This document shows, one piece after another, positions 1-4,836 of a DNA stretch of 5,979 nt; the stretch's first letter is position 1, and each line of letters begins with the position of its first letter. The notes under the pieces were generated by a model. The model did not search any database. It was given only the letters and a program-made list of their open reading frames with translations, and was not told the origin of the DNA. Source of the stretch: Gammaproteobacteria bacterium (GTDB lineage: Bacteria > Pseudomonadota > Gammaproteobacteria > Chromatiales > Chromatiaceae); assembly GCA_015767355.1 (NCBI GenBank), contig JADWMH010000128.1:1-5979 (forward strand), in the 5' to 3' direction. Both the position numbers and the translations under genes were made by a program.

Positions 1-89
1 GCGTCTCCGCCAATGGAATGCGTATTATTGATAAAAACGGCATCGACGCGGTTCTGAGCGACATGCGCTCACGCGGCGAGAAAATTTAG
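1..89 (+). CDS. rpmB: 50S ribosomal protein L28, C-terminal end (partial)
   Basis: This is the last 28 codons of ribosomal protein L28; the 5' part lies outside the window. The reading frame begins at base 3 and ends in TAG at 87-89. The visible peptide contains GMRIIDKNGIDAVLSDMR and ends in RGEKI, which is the typical C-terminus of bacterial L28, a small protein of the large ribosomal subunit. The stop codon is followed after 11 bases by rpmG, and the TAG overlaps the start of the rpmG ribosome binding site (TTAGGAGG). Immediate rpmB-rpmG linkage is the common arrangement in proteobacteria, so the two are almost certainly co-transcribed from a promoter upstream of the window. Identification rests on recognising the peptide and on the neighbour. 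Confidence 0.93.
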   Translation, partial: VSANGMRIIDKNGIDAVLSDMRSRGEKI

Positions 90-100
90 GAGGATATACC

Positions 101-268
101 ATGGCAAAATCAATTCGTGAAAAAATCCGTCTGGTATCCAGTGCTAAAACAGGACACTTCTATACCACGACCAAAAACAAGCGCAACATGTCCGGAAAGA
201 TGGAGATCAAAAAATATGATCCCGTCGTCCGCAAGCATGTAATGTACAAAGAGGCCAAGATCAAGTAA
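101..268 (+). CDS. rpmG: 50S ribosomal protein L33
   Basis: A 55-residue basic protein that is part of the large ribosomal subunit. The start ATG is preceded by a strong Shine-Dalgarno sequence, AGGAGG, at 88-93. Recognisable stretches are REKIRLVSSAKTGHFYTTTKN near the start (written here only up to the conserved core GHFYTTTKN, residues 18-26), the KMEIKKYDPVVRKHVMYKE region and the IK C-terminus. It has no cysteine, so it is the zinc-free (C-minus) form of L33, as in E. coli, and not the zinc-ribbon form with CxxC pairs. The length of 55 residues is normal. It is the second gene of the rpmB-rpmG operon and is closed by a strong terminator 27 bases downstream, so groES has its own transcription unit. 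Confidence 0.96.
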   Translation: MAKSIREKIRLVSSAKTGHFYTTTKNKRNMSGKMEIKKYDPVVRKHVMYKEAKIK

Positions 269-294
269 CCCTGATCTTTCCTCGCTTGATTGAG

Positions 295-320
295 AACCCG
301 CCTACAAGGCGGGTTTTTTT
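295..320 (+). terminator. Rho-independent terminator of rpmB-rpmG
   Basis: The perfect inverted repeat AACCCGCC / GGCGGGTT has a five-base loop (TACAA) and runs into seven consecutive T residues (314-320). It lies 26 bases after the rpmG stop codon and separates the ribosomal protein operon from the groESL unit. Confidence 0.93.
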
Positions 321-340
321 ATCGGCCAGCCTGCCCTTAC

Positions 341-375
341 CTAAAACCTAAAACCTAAAACCTAAAACTTAAAAC
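341..375 (+). repeat. Heptanucleotide tandem array (CTAAAAC x5)
   Basis: There are four perfect head-to-tail copies of CTAAAAC (341-368) and a fifth with one change, TTAAAAC (369-375). The array is intergenic, between the rpmG terminator and the groES promoter. It contains no open reading frame of note. The unit is a 7-mer like the second array at 2807-2834 (CAACTAA), but the two are not the same sequence. Function is unknown; copy number in such arrays often varies between strains. Confidence 0.9.
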
Positions 376-393
376 CTTACTAATTCTGTGTAG

Positions 394-412
394 TCCGTGT
401 GTTCCGTGGTAA
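394..412 (+). repeat. Solo copy of a dispersed repeat end
   Basis: TCCGTGTGTTCCGTGGTAA is identical over 19 bases to 5760-5778, the right end of the inverted-repeat element near the window's other end. Here only one arm is present: no opposite-oriented partner lies nearby. The flanking bases (TTCTGTGTAG before it) also resemble the left part of that element when read on the other strand. It is best seen as a degenerate or partial member of the same dispersed family. It lies about 40 bases before the groES promoter and is not part of the recognisable promoter. Confidence 0.75.
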
Positions 413-448
413 AAAAAGAGAACATACGACAAAATATCCCTTTTCCCC

Positions 449-477
449 CTTGACCTTTGCATTTTTGCCCCTATTAT
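449..477 (+). promoter_or_regulatory. groESL promoter, overlapping sigma-32-like and sigma-70-like elements
   Basis: CTTGACC at 449-455 followed after 12 bases by CCCCTATT (468-475) resembles the heat-shock sigma-32 pattern (CTTGAAA, then CCCCATnT), although the spacer is slightly short. The same bases read as a housekeeping promoter: TTGACC (450-455), a 16-base spacer, then TATTAT (472-477). Transcription would start around 484, inside the CIRCE operator. The elements are read by eye; which sigma factor acts is inference. Confidence 0.7.
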
Positions 478-503
478 TAGCACTCGAGTTTAATGAGTGC
501 TAA
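477..503 (+). promoter_or_regulatory. CIRCE operator (HrcA binding site)
   Basis: TTAGCACTC, a nine-base spacer (486-494) and GAGTGCTAA give an exact match to the CIRCE consensus. CIRCE is bound by the repressor HrcA, which keeps groESL low at normal temperature; HrcA needs GroEL for its active fold, so the chaperonin reports its own availability. The operator overlaps the end of the -10 region and the expected transcription start, which fits direct repression. hrcA itself is not in the window. Confidence 0.96.
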
Positions 504-543
504 CAGTGCTCTATTTTAGAAATCCATCAGGAGATGTAAATCC

Positions 544-834
544 ATGAGCATTCGTCCTTTGCATGACCGTGTGGTAGTACGCCGCATGGAAGAAGAACGC
601 ACCAGCGCCGGCGGCATCGTACTGCCCGACAGCGCAACCGAAAAGCCCATCGAAGGTGAAGTACTGTCCATCGGTCGCGGCACCATTCTGGACAACGGTG
701 AAGTCCGTCCTCTTGACGTCAAGGTTGGCGACAAGGTGCTGTTTGGCAAATATGCCGGCACCGAAGTCAAAGTTGACGGGGAAGATGTCCTTGTAATGAA
801 AGAAGATGACATCATGGGTGTTATCGAAGCTTAA
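544..834 (+). CDS. groES: Co-chaperonin GroES (Cpn10)
   Basis: GroES is the 10-kDa heptameric lid that caps GroEL in the cytoplasm and closes the folding chamber. The 96-residue length is normal. The N-terminus SIRPLHDRVVVRR and the following mobile loop (about residues 16-33) are clear; the loop carries GGIVLPDSA, whose IVL residues (25-27) contact the GroEL apical domain. Conserved KVGDKVLFGKYAGTEV and the C-terminal MGVIEA are present. The start is supported by AGGAG at 529-533, ten bases before the ATG. It is the first gene of the groES-groEL operon, 36 bases ahead of groEL, with promoter and CIRCE operator directly upstream, so it should be heat-inducible. An open frame on the opposite strand here (516-815) is a shadow. 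Confidence 0.98.
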   Translation: MSIRPLHDRVVVRRMEEERTSAGGIVLPDSATEKPIEGEVLSIGRGTILDNGEVRPLDVKVGDKVLFGKYAGTEVKVDGEDVLVMKEDDIMGVIEA

Positions 835-870
835 TTTGCTTTACTTGAATAATTCAGGAAATCATTGATC

Positions 871-2523
871 ATGACTGCTAAAGAAGTCCATTTTGCTGAT
901 GCCGCCCGCCATAAAATGCTGGCCGGCGTCAACATCCTCGCCAACGCGGTGAAGGTAACCCTCGGTCCCAAAGGCCGCAACGTTGTACTGGAAAAGAGCT
1001 TTGGCGCTCCTACCATCACCAAAGACGGCGTCTCTGTCGCAAAAGAGATCGAACTCTCTGACCGCTTTGAAAATATGGGCGCCCAGATGGTTAAAGAGGT
1101 TGCATCACAAACCTCCGACATTGCCGGCGACGGCACCACAACTGCAACCGTTCTGGCACAAGCGATGGTCCGCGAAGGCCTCAAAGCTGTTGCTGCCGGC
1201 ATGAATCCGATGGATCTCAAGCGCGGCATCGACCAGGCAACCACTGCTGCAATCGATGAGCTGAAAAGCATCTCCAGACCCTGCCAGGATAACAATGAGA
1301 TCGCCCAGGTTGGTTCGATCTCCGCCAACTCCGATCCCAGCATCGGCGACATCATCGCAGATGCCATGGAAAAAGTTGGTAAAGAGGGCGTCATTACCGT
1401 TGAAGAGGGCTCCGCCCTGCAGAATGAACTGGATGTCGTCGAAGGCATGCAGTTTGACCGCGGCTACCTCTCCCCCTACTTCATCAATAACCAGGAAGGA
1501 CAGAATGTCGATCTGGAAGAGCCCCTGGTTCTTCTGTTCGACAAGAAGATCTCCAACATCCGCGACATGCTGCCGGTGCTGGAAGCCGTTGCCAAAGCCA
1601 GCAAACCGCTGCTGATCATCGCTGAAGATGTTGAAGGCGAAGCCCTGGCAACCCTGGTCGTCAACACCATGCGCGGCATCGTCAAGGTCGCTGCAGTCAA
1701 GGCTCCGGGTTTTGGTGATCGCCGCAAGGCAATGCTGCAAGATATTGCCATTCTCACCGGCGGCACCGTGATCGCTGAAGAGGTTGGCCTGTCACTGGAA
1801 AAGGCGACCCTGAATGAACTCGGTTCAGCCAAGCGCATCATCATCACTAAGGAAGAGACCACCATCATCGATGGCGCAGGCAACGAAGATGAGATCAAGG
1901 CCCGCGTCGAGCAGGTTCGTGCTCAAATCGAAGAGACCTCATCCGACTATGATCGCGAGAAGTTGCAGGAACGTGTTGCCAAGCTGGCCGGCGGCGTTGC
2001 CGTCATCAAGGTTGGCGCAGCTACTGAAGTCGAGATGAAAGAGAAGAAGGCGCGCGTCGAGGATGCACTGCACGCAACCCGTGCTGCTGTCGAAGAGGGC
2101 ATCGTCGCCGGCGGCGGCGTTGCGCTGGTGCGTGCGCAGACTGCAATCTCAGAACTCAGCGGCGACAACCATGACCAGGACGTCGGCATCAAGCTGGCGC
2201 GCCGCGCCATGGAAGAGCCGCTTCGCCAGATCGTCTCCAATGCCGGCGGTGAAGCATCCGTTGTGCTCAACGACGTTGCCAACGGCGAAGGAAACTACGG
2301 TTTCAACGCCGCCAACGGCAAGTTCGGCGACATGATCGAGATGGGCATCCTCGATCCAACCAAGGTGACCCGCGCTGCACTGCAGAACGCTGCCTCGATC
2401 TCCGGACTGATGATCACCACCGAAGCAATGGTTGCCGAGGAGCCTCAAGATGAAGCTCCTGCTGCTGCCGGCGGCGGTATGGATCCGATGGGCGGTATGG
2501 GAGGCATGGGCGGCATGATGTAA
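871..2523 (+). CDS. groEL: Chaperonin GroEL (Cpn60)
   Basis: The 60-kDa subunit of the double-ring ATP-driven folding machine of the cytoplasm. The protein has 550 residues from the ATG at 871. An in-frame TTG at 865 would add two residues, but AGGAA at 856-860 is correctly spaced for the ATG (10 bases) and too close to the TTG. Residue numbering follows E. coli: TLGPKGRNV (31-39), Asp52 in TKDGVSVAKE and the nucleotide-binding Asp87 in GDGTTTATVLAQ. The hinge and apical segments GMQFDRGYLSPYF and KISNIRDMLPVLEAV are present, as are EDALHATRAAVEEG (containing the ATPase aspartate, Asp398 in E. coli) and GILDPTKVTR. The C-terminus is the flexible GGM-rich tail ending GGMGGMM. It has a single cysteine, near residue 138, at the position of E. 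coli Cys138. It is the second gene of a CIRCE-controlled operon. Confidence 0.99.
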   Translation: MTAKEVHFADAARHKMLAGVNILANAVKVTLGPKGRNVVLEKSFGAPTITKDGVSVAKEIELSDRFENMGAQMVKEVASQTSDIAGDGTTTATVLAQAMVREGLKAVAAGMNPMDLKRGIDQATTAAIDELKSISRPCQDNNEIAQVGSISANSDPSIGDIIADAMEKVGKEGVITVEEGSALQNELDVVEGMQFDRGYLSPYFINNQEGQNVDLEEPLVLLFDKKISNIRDMLPVLEAVAKASKPLLIIAEDVEGEALATLVVNTMRGIVKVAAVKAPGFGDRRKAMLQDIAILTGGTVIAEEVGLSLEKATLNELGSAKRIIITKEETTIIDGAGNEDEIKARVEQVRAQIEETSSDYDREKLQERVAKLAGGVAVIKVGAATEVEMKEKKARVEDALHATRAAVEEGIVAGGGVALVRAQTAISELSGDNHDQDVGIKLARRAMEEPLRQIVSNAGGEASVVLNDVANGEGNYGFNAANGKFGDMIEMGILDPTKVTRAALQNAASISGLMITTEAMVAEEPQDEAPAAAGGGMDPMGGMGGMGGMM

Positions 2524-2547
2524 CAACGCCCTGTTTTTCAGCTCGAG

Positions 2548-2575
2548 AAAGCCCCGTTATGCGGGGCTTTTTTTG
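2548..2575 (+). terminator. Rho-independent terminator of groESL
   Basis: AAAGCCCCG and CGGGGCTTT form a nine-pair stem with a five-base loop (TTATG), followed by further T residues to 2574. It lies 24 bases after the groEL stop codon. Confidence 0.93.
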
Positions 2576-2690
2576 TTTGCGGAAGATACAGGTTGATCGA
2601 TAACCGCCCTGTGAAACAAAAGCAATTTGAGTTGACAAATACCTTGCTGCGGTTCAGTCTCTAAAATGTTAAGGAAGTTCTGCTTTATTC

Positions 2691-2763
2691 GTCAACGCGA
2701 GGAGCCTAAACAACACGACAATCCGGCTCAGATTGCTTCGTCGCTTAGGCTCCTCGCAATGAC
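2691..2763. repeat. Imperfect palindromic intergenic repeat
   Basis: Two 33-base arms face each other: 2691-2723 and 2731-2763, separated by seven bases (CGGCTCA). Comparing the left arm with the reverse complement of the right arm gives 25 identities in 33, including an unbroken GCGAGGAGCCTAA block. The right arm reads ATTGCTTCGTCGCT and CTCCTCGCAATGAC. This matches, from memory, a widespread palindromic family in bacterial genomes with the core GTCATTGCGAGGAGC. The element lies after the groEL terminator and before the DUF533 gene. A transcript would fold into a long hairpin; it has no T-tract, so it is not a standard terminator. Confidence 0.85.
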
Positions 2764-2806
2764 ATATAAAATGAAACCCCCAAACAGGCAACAATCATAA
2801 TACATA

Positions 2807-2834
2807 CAACTAACAACTAACAACTAACAACTAA
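2807..2834 (+). repeat. Heptanucleotide tandem array (CAACTAA x4)
   Basis: Four perfect copies of CAACTAA lie head to tail. The last base of the array touches the Shine-Dalgarno sequence (AAAGGTGG, 2833-2840) of the DUF533 gene, so the array lies in its 5' leader or its promoter region. A, C and T only are used on this strand, so it is unstructured. Changes in copy number would alter the spacing between any upstream promoter or leader element and the ribosome binding site. Confidence 0.92.
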
Positions 2835-2845
2835 AGGTGGTAACA

Positions 2846-3814
2846 ATGGCTGGTTTTACAGATATCTTGGGTTCATTAATTCAACAAGGCATGTCTCAAT
2901 CAGGTCCTTCACGGGCAGGTAATGCGCTGGGTGGGGGAGAGGGAGACAGTGGTTCTCTAAGTGACTTGCTCGGCAGCCTTGGCAACATGACGGGTGGCTC
3001 TCAATCAGGAAACTCACCGGAACCTAGCGGTGGCGGAGGTTCCCTGAGTGACCTGTTCGGCAACCTCGGTAAAATGGCTGGCGGCTCTACATCAGGAAAC
3101 ACACCGGAAGCAGGCGGTGGCGGCTCCCTGGGCGACCTGCTCGGCAGCCTCGGTAAAATGGCCGGCGGATCTCAATCAGGAAACTCTGATCCTCAGGGGA
3201 GACAGCAGTCAGGATCCGGAGGCGCACTCGGTGATCTGCTTGGCAATCTGGGCAATAATAAAGCGGCGCTTGGCGGCCTGGGTGCTCTTGCGGGAGCACT
3301 CCTCGGCGGCGGCGGCAAATCCGTCGGCGGCGCCGTGGGTGGGGGTGCGCTTGCCATGCTCGCTTCGATGGCGATGTCCGCACTTAAAAATGCCGGACAA
3401 TCCCCCTCCGGCCCTCCGCAGGCCCTGGCCGAACCGCAATCACGCGACGACGAGCTGGCGCTTGAAAATGATGCTGAAATCATTGTCAAGGCAATGATCA
3501 GCGCAGCCAAGGCAGACGGCAAGATCGATAATGCAGAGATCCAGAAAATCATCGGCAAACTGGATGATGACGGGCTCACCCAGGATGAAAAGGATTTTTT
3601 TATCACCGAAGCGAACAAACCTCTGAATCTGGACGGCGTTATTGCTTCTGCAGGCAACAAGCCGGAGATGGCGGCCCAGATCTATGCCGCTTCACTGCTT
3701 GCGATAGATGTGAACACAGCAGCGGAGCAACGCTATATGCAGCAGCTCTCATCCGGTCTCGGCTTGCATCCACAGGTGGTAGCCCATATCGAGCGCACAC
3801 TTGGGATCGCATAG
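2846..3814 (+). CDS. DUF533 family protein (YebE-like) with expanded glycine-rich N-terminal repeats
   Basis: A 322-residue protein of unknown biochemical function, related to E. coli YebE, a predicted inner-membrane protein. The ATG at 2846 is chosen over an in-frame GTG at 2837 because AAAGGTGG (2833-2840) is properly spaced for the ATG and would overlap the GTG. Residues 1-35 form a short lead. Residues 36-137 hold about 3.5 tandem copies of a glycine/serine-rich unit with the core GSLxDLLGxLGKMAGGSxSGN. Residues 138-183 are glycine- and alanine-rich and hydrophobic (GALAGALLGGGG, then GGALAMLASMAMSALK) and probably associate with the membrane. Residues 205-322 form a helical TerB-like acidic domain containing ENDAEIIVKAMISAAKADGKID. 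YebE has about 220 residues; the excess here is the repeat region. A weak terminator follows. Family assignment is from recognised sequence; the repeat function is unknown. Confidence 0.85.
   Translation: MAGFTDILGSLIQQGMSQSGPSRAGNALGGGEGDSGSLSDLLGSLGNMTGGSQSGNSPEPSGGGGSLSDLFGNLGKMAGGSTSGNTPEAGGGGSLGDLLGSLGKMAGGSQSGNSDPQGRQQSGSGGALGDLLGNLGNNKAALGGLGALAGALLGGGGKSVGGAVGGGALAMLASMAMSALKNAGQSPSGPPQALAEPQSRDDELALENDAEIIVKAMISAAKADGKIDNAEIQKIIGKLDDDGLTQDEKDFFITEANKPLNLDGVIASAGNKPEMAAQIYAASLLAIDVNTAAEQRYMQQLSSGLGLHPQVVAHIERTLGIA
2951..3256 (+). repeat. In-frame coding tandem repeats in the DUF533 gene
   Basis: The units encode residues 36-64 (29 residues, 2951-3037), 65-92 (28 residues, 3038-3121), 93-125 (33 residues, 3122-3220) and a partial copy 126-137 (3221-3256). 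The strongest conserved part is GSLSDLLGSLGNMTGG / GSLSDLFGNLGKMAGG / GSLGDLLGSLGKMAGG / GALGDLLGNLGNN. The DNA is also alike (for example TCAGGAAAC recurs in the first three units), which suggests duplication by recombination or slippage. FTDILGSL at residues 4-11 may be a decayed further copy. Confidence 0.9.
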
Positions 3815-3835
3815 ATAGCGATGTGCCGTATGAAG

Positions 3836-3861
3836 AAAAGCCCCGCTTCTGCGGGACTTTT
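3836..3861 (+). terminator. Probable rho-independent terminator after the DUF533 gene
   Basis: AAAAGCCCCGC and GCGGGACTTTT form a stem around a TTCT loop with one C-A mismatch (3841 against 3856). The stem itself ends in four T residues and no longer T-tract follows, so it should be weaker than the other two terminators. It lies 21 bases after the stop codon. Confidence 0.7.
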
Positions 3862-3894
3862 CCATGAATTTTCAACTACCAACGGTGATCTGAA

Positions 3895-4230
3895 ATGAAA
3901 TTATTCACAATGAACATTCATCTTGCAATCACATTTTGTCTGGTCACTCTTGCCAGCAGTTCATCGATAGCATCCGGGACGAATAATTTTGGAGAGATTA
4001 CACTTGAAGCAGGCTCATCGGGAACCTGTATCTCAAGCCCCTGCAAGGTCTATTTTGTGATGCCGCCGGGCAGCGGCAGCTATGTGGTTTTAGCAAACAA
4101 CATGAAAGTCGGAAGTTATCCGGCTGGCGAAACGGTTTCACTCGGAGGATACTGGACAGGCTTGACGACTTTCAAAGTTGTCGGCAGCGATGTGGGCCCC
4201 ACCAGGCTGAATGTGGTAGGCAGACAATAA
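3895..4230 (+). CDS. Small exported protein of unknown function
   Basis: A 111-residue protein I do not recognise. The N-terminus looks like a Sec signal peptide: MKLFTMNIH, a hydrophobic core (LAITFCLVTLA) and a likely cleavage after SIA at residue 26. The mature part, about 85 residues, is rich in Gly, Ser, Thr and Val and has alternating beta-type character. It has two cysteines, Cys45 and Cys50 (CISSPC), which could form a small disulfide loop in the periplasm. Cys15 lies in the signal. There is no lipobox at the cleavage site. GGTGAT at 3884-3889 supports the ATG at 3895; a second ATG at 3910 (residue 6) would still leave a signal peptide, though a shorter one. It follows a terminator, so it should have its own promoter, which I cannot place, and precedes hemG by 45 bases. 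No function is proposed. Confidence 0.75.
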   Translation: MKLFTMNIHLAITFCLVTLASSSSIASGTNNFGEITLEAGSSGTCISSPCKVYFVMPPGSGSYVVLANNMKVGSYPAGETVSLGGYWTGLTTFKVVGSDVGPTRLNVVGRQ

Positions 4231-4275
4231 TTCCAGCAGAGAGATGATTAAGGAACCTCTGAATAACTCCATGGG

Positions 4276-4836
4276 ATGAAAACCCTCATTCTCTACTCTT
4301 CAACAGATGGCCACACCGCCAAGATCTGTCAATTTTTGCAGAAGGTCATCGAGCAACAGGAGGAGACAACACTCATCTCTGTCGAACATGAGTCAAACAT
4401 CAATCTTAAGAATTTTGACAGGGTCATTCTCGGGGCCAGCATCCGTTATGGGAAACATAGCCCGCTCATTGTCGACTTCATCAACAACAACACCGCGATG
4501 CTCAACACCCTGCCCAATGCATTTTTCTCTGTAAACCTTGTCGCTCGTAAGCCTGAAAAGAGAACTCCGGAAACAAATCCATACCTGAATAAATTTCTCA
4601 AACAGATCTCCTGGAAACCCATGGAACTTGCTGTGTTTGCGGGAAAGCTTGACTACCCAAGATACAAATTCAGAGACCGTCTCATGATCCGTATGATCAT
4701 GTGGATGACCGGAGGACCCACTGAACGCAATGCAGTGGTGGAGTTCACGGACTGGAAACAGGTAGCAGCTTTTGGCAGACTCGTGAGTCAGATGAAACGC
4801 CCCCCTAATGGGTATAACGCCGCAGGTTTGGCCTGA
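4276..4836 (+). CDS. hemG: Protoporphyrinogen IX dehydrogenase (quinone-dependent), flavodoxin type
   Basis: HemG oxidises protoporphyrinogen IX to protoporphyrin IX, the penultimate step of haem synthesis, passing electrons through FMN to the membrane quinone pool. The 186-residue length compares with 181 in E. coli. The FMN phosphate loop SSTDGHT is at residues 8-14; DRVILGASIRYG (48-59) and the diagnostic SVNLVARKPEKRTP (85-98) follow. The HemG-specific region after AGKLDYPRY (122-130) carries the basic, hydrophobic DRLMIRMIMWMTGG, which in HemG separates it from ordinary flavodoxins and probably helps it sit at the membrane. DWKQVAAFGR ends the domain. The start has no close Shine-Dalgarno sequence: AGGAA is at 4251-4255, 20 bases away. 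A two-codon ATG-GGA-TGA at 4271-4279 overlaps the ATG. The last 32 bases overlap the convergent CnoX-like gene. Confidence 0.93.
   Translation: MKTLILYSSTDGHTAKICQFLQKVIEQQEETTLISVEHESNINLKNFDRVILGASIRYGKHSPLIVDFINNNTAMLNTLPNAFFSVNLVARKPEKRTPETNPYLNKFLKQISWKPMELAVFAGKLDYPRYKFRDRLMIRMIMWMTGGPTERNAVVEFTDWKQVAAFGRLVSQMKRPPNGYNAAGLA

Larger units (their letters stand above)
2524..2845 (+). other. Intergenic region between groEL and the DUF533 gene
   Basis: This 322-base gap contains no convincing gene. It holds the groEL terminator (2548-2575), an imperfect palindromic repeat (2691-2763) and a heptamer array (2807-2834) that runs up to the ribosome binding site of the next gene. A TTGACA at 2632-2637 is present but has no -10 box at normal spacing; TAAAAT lies 24 bases after it. 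The promoter of the downstream gene therefore cannot be placed with confidence. Confidence 0.8.

Noticed and set aside
341..375. Possible CRISPR array or telomere-type repeat
   Set aside because: Seven-base units with no spacers cannot be CRISPR, and a short internal array in a bacterial chromosome is not a telomere.
865..870. TTG start codon for groEL, two codons upstream
   Set aside because: It is only four bases from the AGGAA Shine-Dalgarno sequence. The ATG at 871 has proper spacing and gives the standard GroEL N-terminus and numbering.
831..2526. Several long minus-strand open frames opposite groEL (for example 831-1448, 1105-1740, 1476-1898)
   Set aside because: They are antisense shadows of a well-conserved, codon-biased gene and encode no recognisable protein.
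2414..2638. Minus-strand open frame of 74 codons across the groEL terminator
   Set aside because: It runs through the terminator hairpin and the antisense of the GGM tail; no evidence of coding.
2632..2667. TTGACA followed by TAAAAT as a promoter for the DUF533 gene
   Set aside because: The spacer would be 24 bases, well outside the normal 15-19, and no better -10 box lies at the right distance.
3193..3660. Minus-strand open frame of 155 codons opposite the DUF533 gene
   Set aside because: It is a Ser/Pro/Ala-rich shadow of the glycine- and alanine-rich repeat and helical regions; no ribosome binding site or family pattern.
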